64,000 nt of DNA. It comes from Pseudoxanthomonas sp. PXM02 (lineage in GTDB: Bacteria; Pseudomonadota; Gammaproteobacteria; Xanthomonadales; Xanthomonadaceae). The stretch's first letter is position 1; the number at the start of each line of letters is the position of its first letter. Below, in pieces: positions 17,580 to 25,712 of the stretch. The stretch covers positions 519,501 through 583,500 of the forward strand of contig NZ_JACVAK010000003.1 in the NCBI RefSeq assembly GCF_014851805.1. The letters are read 5' to 3'. A program made the translations under genes and the position numbers. The notes below the pieces were generated by a model, which was given only the letters and a program-made list of their open reading frames with translations, searched no databases and had not been told where the DNA came from.

Positions 17580-18058
17580 CGTGCATCCCCCAGCGGCAGG
17601 CCAGCATCGGTCTTCACCGCGCGCAGCACGAAGCTGGAGTTCACGTCGGCCACGCCGCTGGCGTTGAGCAGGCCGTCCAGCAGGAAGCGCGAGAAGTGCT
17701 CCAGGTCCTGCACCACCACGTGCAGCAGGTAGTCCATGTCGCCGGTCAACGCGTAGCAGGCCACCACCTCATCCCTCGCTCGCACGCCATCGCCGAAGTG
17801 CTGGACGCTGGCCGGGTCGTGCCGCTCCAGCTGGACCCGCACGAACGCCTGCAGGCCCAGGCCGACCGCCTTTGGATCGACACGCGCGCCGTACCCGGCG
17901 ATCACGCCGTTCGCCTCCAGCCGCTGGATGCGGCGCAGGCAGGCCGAGGGCGACAGGTTCACTTGGGCAGCGATATCGGCGTTGGTGGCACGGCCATCGC
18001 GCTGCAGCAGGGCGAGCAGGCGCAGGTCGGTTCGGTCGAGCGAGGCTGATTCGGTCAT
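17576..18058 (-). CDS. Lrp/AsnC family transcriptional regulator
   Basis: A 160-residue feast/famine regulator. The N-terminal winged helix-turn-helix is seen in LDRTDLRLLALLQRDGRATNADIAAQVNLSPSACLRRIQRL (about 7-50), followed by the RAM ligand-binding domain with GLGLQAFVRVQLE, CYALTGDMDYLLHVV and the closing VNSSFVLRAVKT. It is transcribed away from phhA, with 129 bases between the two starts and a palindromic site in that interval. By analogy with such divergent pairs, it probably senses an aromatic amino acid and controls phhA and itself (inference). It is cotranscribed with the glycosyltransferase through an ATGA overlap. Confidence 0.93.
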   Translation of the reverse strand: MTESASLDRTDLRLLALLQRDGRATNADIAAQVNLSPSACLRRIQRLEANGVIAGYGARVDPKAVGLGLQAFVRVQLERHDPASVQHFGDGVRARDEVVACYALTGDMDYLLHVVVQDLEHFSRFLLDGLLNASGVADVNSSFVLRAVKTDAGLPLGDAR

Positions 18059-18062
18059 TTAA

Positions 18063-18086
18063 TGCACAAAATATCAATTGTGTGCA
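18063..18086. promoter_or_regulatory. Candidate Lrp-type operator in the lrp-phhA divergent region
   Basis: TGCACA at 18063-18068 and TGTGCA at 18081-18086 form a perfect inverted repeat around an AT-rich 12-base centre that itself contains AATATCAATT. It starts five bases upstream of the regulator start codon and about 100 bases before phhA, a position suited to autoregulation and control of phhA. Confidence 0.55.
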
Positions 18087-18187
18087 CGATTATTGCTCCA
18101 TTTGGCGGCATGAGCGCAACTTTGCAAGCCTGTTGCGCGGCTCAGCGGCTAGCATCGTCGAATCATCAGGCCACCCGGGAAACCGCC

Positions 18188-19072
18188 ATGAACGAGCCGC
18201 GCCGCGTCGAGCACCAGCAGACCGACAAGGGGTACGTGCCGGTCTATACGACCGCGATCGTGGACCAACCCGCGGACTACCCGGCCGATGACCACGCCAC
18301 CTGGGGCACGCTGTACGAGCGCCAGCGGGCGTTGCTGGTCGGCCGCGCCTGCGACGAGTTCCTGCAGGCGCAGGACGCCATGGGCATGACGCCGGACCGC
18401 ATTCCGCGCTTCGACGAACTGAACGAGGTGCTGCGCGCCACCACCGGCTGGACGCTGGTCGGCGTGGAAGGCCTGCTGCCGGAGCTGGAGTTCTTCGACC
18501 ATCTGGCCAACCGCCGCTTTCCGGTGACGTGGTGGATCCGTCGCCCGGACCAGATCGACTACATCGCCGAACCGGACCTGTTCCACGACCTGTTCGGCCA
18601 TGTGCCGCTGCTGATGAACCCGGTGTTCGCCGACTACATGGAGGCGTACGGCAAGGGCGGCGTGAAGGCGCACGGCATCGGCACGGACGCGCTGCAGCAC
18701 CTGACGCGGCTCTACTGGTACACGGTGGAGTTCGGCCTGATCAACACGAAGGACGGCCTGCGCATCTACGGCGCCGGCATCGTGTCGTCGAAGGGCGAGT
18801 CGCTGTATTCGCTGGAGTCGGACGCGCCCAACCGCATCGGTTTCGACCTGGAACGGATCATGCGCACGCGCTACCGCATCGACACATTCCAGAAGACGTA
18901 TTTCGTCATCGACAGCTTCGAGCAGCTGATGAACGCCACTGCGCCGGATTTCACGCCGATCTATGCGCGGCTGGAGAAGCAGGACGCGATCCCGGCCGGT
19001 GACGTACGCGAAGACGACAAGGTGTATACGCGTGGCACCGGCGAAGGCTGGGCCGACGGCGGCGACGTCTGA
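18188..19072 (+). CDS. phhA: Phenylalanine 4-monooxygenase (phenylalanine hydroxylase)
   Basis: A 294-residue bacterial phenylalanine hydroxylase that converts phenylalanine to tyrosine with tetrahydropterin, iron and oxygen. The iron ligands are His133 and His138 in PDLFHDLFGHVPLL and Glu181 in YWYTVEFGL, matching the classic 2-His-1-carboxylate site. Family blocks TTGWTLVGVEGLLP, RRFPVTWWIRRPDQIDYI and IYGAGIVSSKGESLYSL are intact. It lacks the N-terminal ACT regulatory domain found in animals, as usual for bacteria. The ATG at 18188 was chosen because the product begins MNEPRRVEHQQTDKGYVPVY, as in relatives. phhB (pterin dehydratase) is not in the window. Confidence 0.95.
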   Translation: MNEPRRVEHQQTDKGYVPVYTTAIVDQPADYPADDHATWGTLYERQRALLVGRACDEFLQAQDAMGMTPDRIPRFDELNEVLRATTGWTLVGVEGLLPELEFFDHLANRRFPVTWWIRRPDQIDYIAEPDLFHDLFGHVPLLMNPVFADYMEAYGKGGVKAHGIGTDALQHLTRLYWYTVEFGLINTKDGLRIYGAGIVSSKGESLYSLESDAPNRIGFDLERIMRTRYRIDTFQKTYFVIDSFEQLMNATAPDFTPIYARLEKQDAIPAGDVREDDKVYTRGTGEGWADGGDV

Positions 19073-19117
19073 CGCAACGCTTACAATCGTGGCATCCCTC
19101 GCTCCCGTGGATGCCCG

Positions 19118-19573
19118 ATGCTCCGACGCCTGCTTCCATTGATTGCGCTCTGCGCGCTGCTGTCCCTCTCCAACGCCGCTTTCGCCCGCAACTGCGCGGT
19201 GACGATCGAGGCGACGGACATGATGACCTTCAACCTGAAAACCATCCGCGTGCCCGGCGATTGCGCGCAGCTGCGCGTGGTGTTGAAGCACGTGGGCCGC
19301 ATGCCGGCGCAGGCGATGGGGCACAACTGGGTGCTGACGGAAACGCGCCATCACCGCGAGGTGGGACTGGCCGGCGGTCGCATGAAACTGGCCGATGCCT
19401 ATGTCCCGCGCAACGATGCCCGCGTGATCGCGCATACGCCGGTGATCGGCGGCGGACAGACGACCGAGGTGGTGTTCCCGACGTCCCGTCTGCGCAAGGG
19501 CGGCGACTACACCTTCTTCTGCAGCTTCCCCGGCCACTGGAACATGATGAAGGGCGTGCTGGTCTTCGAATGA
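19118..19573 (+). CDS. azu: Azurin
   Basis: A 151-residue periplasmic type I copper protein. A signal peptide ends near Ala23. The copper ligands are His69 in AMGHNWVL and Cys135, His140 and Met144 in the C-terminal loop FFCSFPGHWNMMKG; Cys26 and Cys49 can form the conserved disulfide. The body follows azurins closely (VIAHTPVIGGGQ). It carries single electrons between periplasmic redox partners, possibly nitrite reductase or a peroxidase, though no such gene is nearby. It follows phhA by 45 bases on the same strand, so it may be read through from it. Confidence 0.93.
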   Translation: MLRRLLPLIALCALLSLSNAAFARNCAVTIEATDMMTFNLKTIRVPGDCAQLRVVLKHVGRMPAQAMGHNWVLTETRHHREVGLAGGRMKLADAYVPRNDARVIAHTPVIGGGQTTEVVFPTSRLRKGGDYTFFCSFPGHWNMMKGVLVFE

Positions 19574-19724
19574 CCCTGTAGGTTGATGGTTTCCGTCAAC
19601 GCATCGGCGATTTCTTTCCGACGGCGGGTCTTCGCTGCACGTGGGCGGGCAGGGGCTCCGGTAGCATAGTGACCACGCGCCGGGCTTGCGCCACGCGCGC
19701 CTCGTTCACAGCTGACGGCACGCC

Positions 19725-22340
19725 ATGAATACCGATTACCGCACCTCGCTCCCGGGCACGAAGCTCGACTATTACGACGCGCGCGCCGCCGTCGATGCGC
19801 TGCAGGCCGGCGCCTGGGCCGCGCTGCCGTACACCGCGCGCGTCCACGCCGAGAACATCGTCCGCCGCGCCGATCCCGCGCGCCGCGACGACTACCTGCG
19901 CCAGCTCATCGAGCGCCGCCGCGACCTGGATTTCCCGTGGTTCCCGGTGCGCGTGGTCTGCCACGACATCCTCGGCCAGACCGCACTGGTCGACCTGGCC
20001 GGCCTGCGCGATGCCATCGCCGACATGGGCGGCGATCCGGCGCAGGTGAACCCGGTGGTGCCGGTGCAGCTGATCGTCGACCACTCGTTGGCGGTGGAGT
20101 GCGGCGGCTACGACCCGGATGCGTTCGCGAAGAACCGCGCCATCGAGGACCGCCGCAACGAGGACCGGTTCCACTTCATCGACTGGACCAAGCTCGCGTT
20201 CAAGAACGTCGACGTGATTCTGCCGGGCAACGGGATCATGCACCAGATCAACCTGGAGAAGATGTCGCCAGTGGTCTACATCCAGGACGGCGTCGCGTTT
20301 CCCGACACCTGCGTCGGTACCGACAGCCACACACCGCATGTCGATGCGCTGGGTGTCATCGCGATCGGCGTCGGTGGACTGGAAGCGGAAAACGTCATGC
20401 TCGGCCGCGCTTCGTGGATGCGCACGCCGGACATCGTCGGCGTCGAACTCAGTGGCAGGCCGCAGCCCGGCATCACTGCAACCGACGTGGTGCTGGCACT
20501 GACCGAATTCCTGCGCCAATCGAAAGTCGTCGGCGCGTACCTGGAGTTCCGTGGCGAAGGCGCCGCGGCGCTGACCATCGGCGACCGCGCGACGATTTCC
20601 AACATGGCGCCCGAGTACGGCGCGACCGCGGCGATGTTCTTCATCGACGACAACACGCTGGACTATCTGCGCCTGACCGGTCGCAGCGACGAGCAGGTCG
20701 CGCTGGTCGAAACCTACGCAAAGACCGCCGGTCTGTGGGCCGACGATCTGAAGACCGCGCAATACGAGCGCACGCTGCAGTTCGACTTGTCCACCGTCGT
20801 GCGCAACATGGCTGGCCCGTCGAACCCGCACAAGCGCTTGCCGACCAGCGCGCTGGCCGAGCGCGGCATCGCCGACGAAGCCAAGCTGCAGGCGGGCAGG
20901 GGAGAGGAAGCGCAGGGTTTGATGCCCGATGGCGCGGTGATCATCGCCGCGATCACCTCGTGCACCAACACCAGCAATCCGCGCAACGTGATCGCCGCCG
21001 CGCTGCTCGCGCGCAACGCGAACGCGAAGGGCCTGGTGCGCAAGCCATGGGTGAAGTCGTCGCTGGCACCGGGCTCCAAGGCCGTGCAGCTGTACCTGGA
21101 AGAGTCCGGCCTGCTGCCCGACCTGGAGCAGCTCGGTTTCGGCATCGTCGCCTTCGCCTGCACCACCTGCAACGGCATGAGCGGCGCGCTGGACCCGAAA
21201 ATCCAGCAGGAAATCATCGACCGCGACCTGTATGCGACGGCCGTGCTGTCGGGTAACCGCAACTTCGACGGCCGCATCCATCCGTATGCGAAGCAGGCCT
21301 TCCTTGCTTCGCCGCCGCTGGTGATCGCCTACGCCATTGCCGGTACCGTGCGTTTCGATATCGAGAAGGACGCGCTGGGCATAGATGCCGACGGCAACCC
21401 GATCACGCTGAAGGACATCTGGCCCAGCGATGAGGAGATCGACGCCATCGTCAAGGCGAGCGTGAAGCCGGCGCAGTTCCGCAAGGTCTACGAACCGATG
21501 TTCAACGTGCGCGTCGAGCACGGCGGCAAGGTCGATCCGCTGTACGCCTGGCGCCCGCAGAGCACCTACATCCGCCGCCCGCCGTACTGGGAAGGCGCAC
21601 TGGCAGGCGCGCGCACGCTGCGCGGCATGCGCCCGCTGGCGGTGCTGGGCGACAACATCACCACCGACCACCTGTCGCCGTCGAACGCGATCCTCGCGTC
21701 CAGCGCGGCCGGCGAATACCTGGCGAAGATGGGCCTGCCGGAGGAGGACTTCAATTCCTACGCCACGCATCGCGGCGACCACCTGACCGCGCAGCGCGCG
21801 ACCTTCGCCAATCCGCAGCTGGTCAACGAGATGGCAGTGGTCGGCGGCGAAGTGAAGAAGGGTTCGCTGGCCCGCATCGAGCCGGACGGGCAGGTGGTGC
21901 GCATGTGGGAAGCCATCGAGACCTACATGGACCGCAAGCAGCCCCTGGTGATCATCGCCGGCGCCGACTACGGTCAGGGTAGTTCGCGCGACTGGGCGGC
22001 GAAGGGCGTGCGGCTGGCGGGCGTGGAAGCCATCGTCGCCGAGGGCTTCGAGCGCATCCACCGCACCAACCTGATCGGCATGGGCGTGCTGCCGCTGGAG
22101 TTCAAGCCGGGGGAGACCCGCAAGACCTACGGCATCGACGGCACGGAGACCTTCGACGTGGTCGGCGAGCGCAGGCCACGTGCCGACCTGACGCTGGTGA
22201 TCCACCGCGCCAACGGCGAGACCGTGCAGGTACCGGTGACCTGCCGGCTGGATTCGGATGAGGAAGTGTCGATCTACGAGGCGGGTGGGGTGCTGCAGCG
22301 GTTCGCGCAGGATTTCCTCGACGCGTCGAAAGCGGCCTGA
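19725..22340 (+). CDS. acnD: Fe/S-dependent 2-methylisocitrate dehydratase AcnD
   Basis: An 871-residue member of the aconitase superfamily. The three cluster cysteines are Cys413 in ITSCTNT and Cys479 and Cys482 in ACTTCNGMSG. The beginning MNTDYRTSLPGTKLDYYDAR, the shorter length compared with AcnA, and the nearby prpF gene identify it as AcnD, which turns 2-methylcitrate into 2-methylaconitate in propionate breakdown; PrpF then isomerises the product. The swivelling C-terminal domain contains ADYGQGSSRDWAAKG. Other methylcitrate genes (prpB, prpC) are absent from the window, and acnD is separated from prpF by two foreign-looking genes. AcnA is the main alternative, but it is less likely given the length and the partner. 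Confidence 0.9.
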   Translation: MNTDYRTSLPGTKLDYYDARAAVDALQAGAWAALPYTARVHAENIVRRADPARRDDYLRQLIERRRDLDFPWFPVRVVCHDILGQTALVDLAGLRDAIADMGGDPAQVNPVVPVQLIVDHSLAVECGGYDPDAFAKNRAIEDRRNEDRFHFIDWTKLAFKNVDVILPGNGIMHQINLEKMSPVVYIQDGVAFPDTCVGTDSHTPHVDALGVIAIGVGGLEAENVMLGRASWMRTPDIVGVELSGRPQPGITATDVVLALTEFLRQSKVVGAYLEFRGEGAAALTIGDRATISNMAPEYGATAAMFFIDDNTLDYLRLTGRSDEQVALVETYAKTAGLWADDLKTAQYERTLQFDLSTVVRNMAGPSNPHKRLPTSALAERGIADEAKLQAGRGEEAQGLMPDGAVIIAAITSCTNTSNPRNVIAAALLARNANAKGLVRKPWVKSSLAPGSKAVQLYLEESGLLPDLEQLGFGIVAFACTTCNGMSGALDPKIQQEIIDRDLYATAVLSGNRNFDGRIHPYAKQAFLASPPLVIAYAIAGTVRFDIEKDALGIDADGNPITLKDIWPSDEEIDAIVKASVKPAQFRKVYEPMFNVRVEHGGKVDPLYAWRPQSTYIRRPPYWEGALAGARTLRGMRPLAVLGDNITTDHLSPSNAILASSAAGEYLAKMGLPEEDFNSYATHRGDHLTAQRATFANPQLVNEMAVVGGEVKKGSLARIEPDGQVVRMWEAIETYMDRKQPLVIIAGADYGQGSSRDWAAKGVRLAGVEAIVAEGFERIHRTNLIGMGVLPLEFKPGETRKTYGIDGTETFDVVGERRPRADLTLVIHRANGETVQVPVTCRLDSDEEVSIYEAGGVLQRFAQDFLDASKAA

Positions 22341-22383
22341 CCCGTTCGTCGACTCGGTACACCCAACGCACAGGAGTCCGATC

Positions 22384-22848
22384 ATGTCCGACAACGCCAC
22401 CCCCGGCACCGTCCGCCTGCACCGCGTGCTGCGCGCGCCGCCGTCGCGCGTCTACCGCGCGTTCCTCGATCCGGATGCGATGGTGAAGTGGCTGCCGCCG
22501 CACGGGTTCACGGGCAAGGTCCATTCGATGGATGCTCGCGTGGGTGGCGGCTACACGATGTCGTTCACCAACTTCGGCACCGGTTCCAGCCACTCCTTCG
22601 GCGGCACCTACGTGGAGCTGGTGGAGAACGAGCTGCTGCGCTACACGGACCAGTTCGACAACCCCGGCCTGCCGGGCCAGATGCAGGTGACGGTGACGCT
22701 GAAGCCGAGCATCGCCGGCACCGAGCTCAATGTCGTGCAGGAAGGCATTCCCGCCGCGATCCCGGTCGACTTCTGTTACCAGGGCTGGCAGGAATCGCTG
22801 GAGATGCTGGCGAAGCTGGTGGAGCCGGAGATTCCGGACGGGGCCTGA
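22384..22848 (+). CDS. SRPBCC (AHSA1-like) domain protein
   Basis: A 154-residue protein of the START/SRPBCC helix-grip fold, AHSA1-like branch. Typical features are TVRLHRVLRAPPSRVYRAFLDPDAMVKWLPP at the start, the strand FGGTYVELVENELLRYTDQF, and the C-terminal long helix CYQGWQESLEMLAKLVEP that closes the hydrophobic pocket. Such proteins bind small hydrophobic ligands or act as stress-related factors; no ligand is evident. ATG at 22384 has AGGAG about nine bases before it. It follows acnD by 43 bases and may be cotranscribed. Confidence 0.87.
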   Translation: MSDNATPGTVRLHRVLRAPPSRVYRAFLDPDAMVKWLPPHGFTGKVHSMDARVGGGYTMSFTNFGTGSSHSFGGTYVELVENELLRYTDQFDNPGLPGQMQVTVTLKPSIAGTELNVVQEGIPAAIPVDFCYQGWQESLEMLAKLVEPEIPDGA

Positions 22849-22886
22849 CGATGTATATGCTCCTCTCTCTGCACATGGATGTTGCG

Positions 22887-22930
22887 AGCCCCTCTCCCCT
22901 TGCGGGAGAGGGGTTGGGGAGAGGGGGCGC
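22887..22930. repeat. CCCCTCTCCC inverted repeat, left copy flanking the DUF559 gene
   Basis: The core CCCCTCTCCCCTTGCGGGAG and its continuation contain an internal hairpin (CCCCTCTCCC with GGGAGAGGGG). The same 26-base core occurs in opposite orientation at 23262-23305, on the other side of the DUF559 gene, and its first 12 bases recur at the right edge of the window. Confidence 0.88.
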
Positions 22931-22931
22931 C

Positions 22932-23318
22932 ATGGAATCACGAACGTTCGCGAAACAACTTCGTCGCAACATGACCGATGCAGAACATCGGCTTTGGAAC
23001 CAATTGCGGGCGCATCGCCTGGATGGCGAGAAGTTCCGCCGTCAGCAACCGATTGGACCTTACATCGTCGATTTCGTGCATTTCGGTGCACGGTTGATCG
23101 TCGAAGCCGATGGCGGGCAGCACAATGGATCTCACGGCGACACCGGGCGTGATCCCTGGCTGACGCAACAGGGATTCCGCGTACTGCGGTTCTGGAACAA
23201 CGAGATACTCCTGCATACCGATGTGGTGCTGGAGTCTATTTGGCAGGCGCTGCGTGAAAGAGCGCCCTCTCCCCCGACCCCTCTCCCGCAAGGGGAGAGG
23301 GGAGAAACGCAAACCTAG
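22932..23318 (+). CDS. DUF559 family endonuclease-like protein (Vsr-like fold)
   Basis: A 128-residue protein of the DUF559 family, related to very-short-patch-repair and restriction-type nucleases. Conserved residues are seen in AEHRLWNQLRAHRL, KFRRQQPIGPYIVDFV (metal-binding Asp), LIVEADGGQH (Glu-x-Asp-x-x-Gln-His) and QQGFRVLRFWNNEI. Its biological role is unknown. The ATG follows the left inverted repeat directly; reading further upstream would only translate the repeat into SPSPLAGEGLGRGG. At the 3' end the repeat itself is translated (SPPTPLPQGERG) and the stop codon lies beyond it. It appears inserted between the acnD and prpF region genes. Confidence 0.88.
   Translation: MESRTFAKQLRRNMTDAEHRLWNQLRAHRLDGEKFRRQQPIGPYIVDFVHFGARLIVEADGGQHNGSHGDTGRDPWLTQQGFRVLRFWNNEILLHTDVVLESIWQALRERAPSPPTPLPQGERGETQT
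23262..23305. repeat. CCCCTCTCCC inverted repeat, right copy flanking the DUF559 gene
   Basis: Reverse complement of the left copy at 22887-22930, with the 26-base core identical and small length differences in the G run. It overlaps the last codons of the DUF559 gene. The two copies bound a unit of about 420 bases. Confidence 0.88.
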
Positions 23319-23330
23319 TCGAGCGCGCCC

Positions 23331-24524
23331 ATGTCCCACGCCCCCCAGATCCGCATCCCCGCCACCTACATGCGCGGCGGCACGTCGAAAGGCGTGTTTT
23401 TCCGTTTGCAGGACCTGCCCGAACGCGCGCAGGCGCCAGGGCCGGTGCGCGATGCGCTGCTGAGCCGCGTCATCGGCTCGCCTGATCCGTATGGCAAGCA
23501 CACCGATGGCATGGGCGGAGCGACGTCGAGCACCAGCAAGGTGGTGATCATTTCGGCCAGCACACAGCCCGGCCATGACGTCGACTACCTGTACGGGCAG
23601 GTGCCGATCAACGAGTCTTTCATCGACTGGAGCGGCAACTGCGGCAACCTGTCGTCGGCCGTCGGTCCGTTCGCGATCGCCAATGGCTTCATCGATGCCG
23701 CGCGCATTCCCGACAACGGCGTCGTCACCGTCCGCATCTGGCAGGCCAACATCCACAAGACCATCGTCGCGCACGTGCAGGTGACGAACGGGGAAGTGCA
23801 GGAAACCGGCGACTTCGAGCTGGACGGCGTGACGTTCCCCGCCGCGGAAGTGCAGCTCGAATTCATCGATCCGGCCGACGAGGGCGAAGGCGAGGGGGAC
23901 GGCGCGATGTTCCCGACCGGCCATCTGGTCGACGATCTCGACGTGCCGGGCGTAGGTGTATTCAAGGCCACGATGATCAATGCCGGCGTGCCGGTGGTGT
24001 TCGTCGAGGCCGCGGCGCTGGGTTACGACGGCACCGAGCTGCAGGGTGCGATCAACGAGGACAAGGCTGCGCTGGCGAAGCTGGAAGCCATCCGCGCGCA
24101 TGGTGCGGTCCGTATGGGCCTGGTCGACAGCGTGGAAGCAGCGGCGAAGCGTCCGTTGACGCCGAAAGTCGCGTTCGTCGCGCCACCGAGGGACTACGTG
24201 TCGTCCAGCGGCAAGCCGGTGCAGGCCAGCGACATCGACCTGCTCGCACGCGCCATGTCGATGGGCAAGCTGCACCACGCCATGATGGGCACCGCCTCGG
24301 TCGCCATCGCGACCGCCGCGGCCGTACCCGGCACGCTGGTCAACGCGGCGGCCGGTGGCGGCACACGCGACGTGCTGGTGTTCGGCCATCCGTCCGGCAC
24401 GCTGCGCGTCGGCGCGGACGTCAAGCAGGTCGACGGCAAGTGGGCCGTGACCAAGGCGGTGATGAGCCGCAGCGCGCGCGTGCTGATGGAAGGCGCGGTG
24501 CGCGTGCCCGGCGACGCGTTCTGA
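23331..24524 (+). CDS. prpF: 2-methylaconitate cis-trans isomerase PrpF
   Basis: A 397-residue PrpF protein of the diaminopimelate-epimerase-like fold. It isomerises trans- to cis-2-methylaconitate, completing the AcnD reaction in the methylcitrate cycle for propionate. Family blocks are RIPATYMRGGTSKGVFF at the start, DGMGGATSSTSKVVI, SGNCGNLSSAVGPFAI (region of the conserved catalytic-type residues) and MGKLHHAMMGT near the C-terminus. The ATG at 23331 gives the usual N-terminus. It depends functionally on acnD, which lies 1 kb upstream on the same strand, but the SRPBCC and DUF559 genes separate the two. Confidence 0.95.
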   Translation: MSHAPQIRIPATYMRGGTSKGVFFRLQDLPERAQAPGPVRDALLSRVIGSPDPYGKHTDGMGGATSSTSKVVIISASTQPGHDVDYLYGQVPINESFIDWSGNCGNLSSAVGPFAIANGFIDAARIPDNGVVTVRIWQANIHKTIVAHVQVTNGEVQETGDFELDGVTFPAAEVQLEFIDPADEGEGEGDGAMFPTGHLVDDLDVPGVGVFKATMINAGVPVVFVEAAALGYDGTELQGAINEDKAALAKLEAIRAHGAVRMGLVDSVEAAAKRPLTPKVAFVAPPRDYVSSSGKPVQASDIDLLARAMSMGKLHHAMMGTASVAIATAAAVPGTLVNAAAGGGTRDVLVFGHPSGTLRVGADVKQVDGKWAVTKAVMSRSARVLMEGAVRVPGDAF

Positions 24525-24605
24525 CGAACGCCCCCTGACCTGCCGGAAGTCACCACTTGCGGTAAAGCCATTGCGTCGCCAAAGAGCAGGCGACAGCATG
24601 GGCGC

Positions 24606-25712
24606 ATGTGGACGTCCCTGACCCGACTTCGCGAACCCATGACGCTGGCAGGCGTCTTCACCCTGGCCGCCGTGGCGCTGGGCCTGCGCTTCCTGCCACC
24701 CGACGTGCTGCCGGCGGCCGCGGCGGCGCTGGCCGCGTATGCACTGGGATTCCTTCTGTTCGCGCTGGCGCCAGAGACGTGGGAGCGCCCCCGGCAGTTG
24801 GCCCTGGTCGCGATGGCCGGCCTCGCGCTGCTGCTCGGATGGCTGACGCCGCGCATCGGTACGGCGCAGGTGCTGCTGGTCGTCTGGGTCGCCTGCGCCA
24901 CGAACATCCTGTCGCCGCGATGGCTGATCGGTGCGACCGCGCTGTTGAACCTCGGCTTCTACCTGATGATGGTGCACCACGAGTTCGGTGCACCGTTCAC
25001 GATGGTGCTGATCAACCTCGGCTTCCAGTCGCTCGCGGGACTGTGCGTGCACTACGCGCGGCGCGCCGAGGACTCGCGCGACACGCTCGCCCGCGTTAAC
25101 GCGGACCTGCTTGCGACGCGCGCTCTGCTGGCCGACAGCGCGCGCGATGCCGAGCGCCTGCGCGTGGCGCGCGAGCTGCATGACGTCGCCGGCCACAAGC
25201 TGACCGCGATGAAGCTCAACCTGCGCGCCCTGGCCAGCGATCCGGCACTGGCGGCACGCGAGGAAATCCGCATTGCGCAGCAGCTTTCGACCGAGCTGCT
25301 CGACGACATCCGCAGCGTGGTGCAGGCCATGCGCGATTCGCGCGGACTCGATCTTCAGACGGCGATTCGCGCTCTGGCCGCGCCGCTGCCGCGACCGGCG
25401 CTGGACCTGCGCATCGAGGACGGCGTGAAGGTCGACGATCCCGCGGTTGCCGAGTCGCTGCTGCGGATCGTCCAGGAGTGCCTGACGAACGCAGCCCGCC
25501 ATGCCAGTGCGGAAACACTGACCGTGTCATTGAAGAAGGAGGACGCAGGCATGCACCTGCAGATCGAAGACGATGGCCGCCTCAAGGGCCGCGTGCGCGA
25601 GGGCAACGGCCTGTCGGGCATCCGTGAGCGCGTGGCCGCCTTGGGCGGTGACGTGCAGCTCGGCAGCAGCGCCACCGGTGGCCTGCGCATGGACGTGAGG
25701 TTGCCCGCATGA
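24606..25712 (+). CDS. Sensor histidine kinase, DesK/NarL (HisKA_3) type
   Basis: A 368-residue inner-membrane kinase. Five or six hydrophobic helices make up residues 10-150 with very short loops, so it probably senses something in or near the membrane. A short coiled segment then leads to the HisKA_3 dimerisation domain with RVARELHDVAGHKLTAM (phospho-acceptor His192). The ATPase part shows RIVQECLTNAARHASA (N box) and GNGLSGIRERVAALGG (G box). Its stop codon overlaps the start of the response regulator (ATGA), so the two are translationally coupled and form one signalling pair. The signal is unknown; DesK itself senses membrane fluidity. Confidence 0.92.
   Translation: MWTSLTRLREPMTLAGVFTLAAVALGLRFLPPDVLPAAAAALAAYALGFLLFALAPETWERPRQLALVAMAGLALLLGWLTPRIGTAQVLLVVWVACATNILSPRWLIGATALLNLGFYLMMVHHEFGAPFTMVLINLGFQSLAGLCVHYARRAEDSRDTLARVNADLLATRALLADSARDAERLRVARELHDVAGHKLTAMKLNLRALASDPALAAREEIRIAQQLSTELLDDIRSVVQAMRDSRGLDLQTAIRALAAPLPRPALDLRIEDGVKVDDPAVAESLLRIVQECLTNAARHASAETLTVSLKKEDAGMHLQIEDDGRLKGRVREGNGLSGIRERVAALGGDVQLGSSATGGLRMDVRLPA

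Noticed and set aside
19725..22340. Calling this gene acnA (aconitate hydratase A)
   Set aside because: The product is shorter than AcnA, begins like AcnD and shares the locus with prpF, so AcnD is the better name.
19596..22409. Very long open frame on the minus strand opposite acnD, and similar antisense open frames opposite the permease (3007-4452), terC/rhomboid (7797-9815) and prpF/kinase region (22938-25502)
   Set aside because: High GC content with G/C in third positions keeps antisense frames open. Their products are His/Arg/Gln-rich without domain motifs, while the opposite strands carry clear, complete genes.
22851..22931. N-terminal extension of the DUF559 protein (MYMLLSLHMD...SPSPLAGEGLGRGG)
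   Set aside because: It is mostly the translation of the left inverted repeat and is not part of the DUF559 domain; the ATG at 22932 is preferred.
24775..24790. GTGGGAGCGCC inside the histidine kinase gene, resembling the REP-like arm
   Set aside because: Only ten bases match, there is no opposite arm, and it is inside coding sequence.
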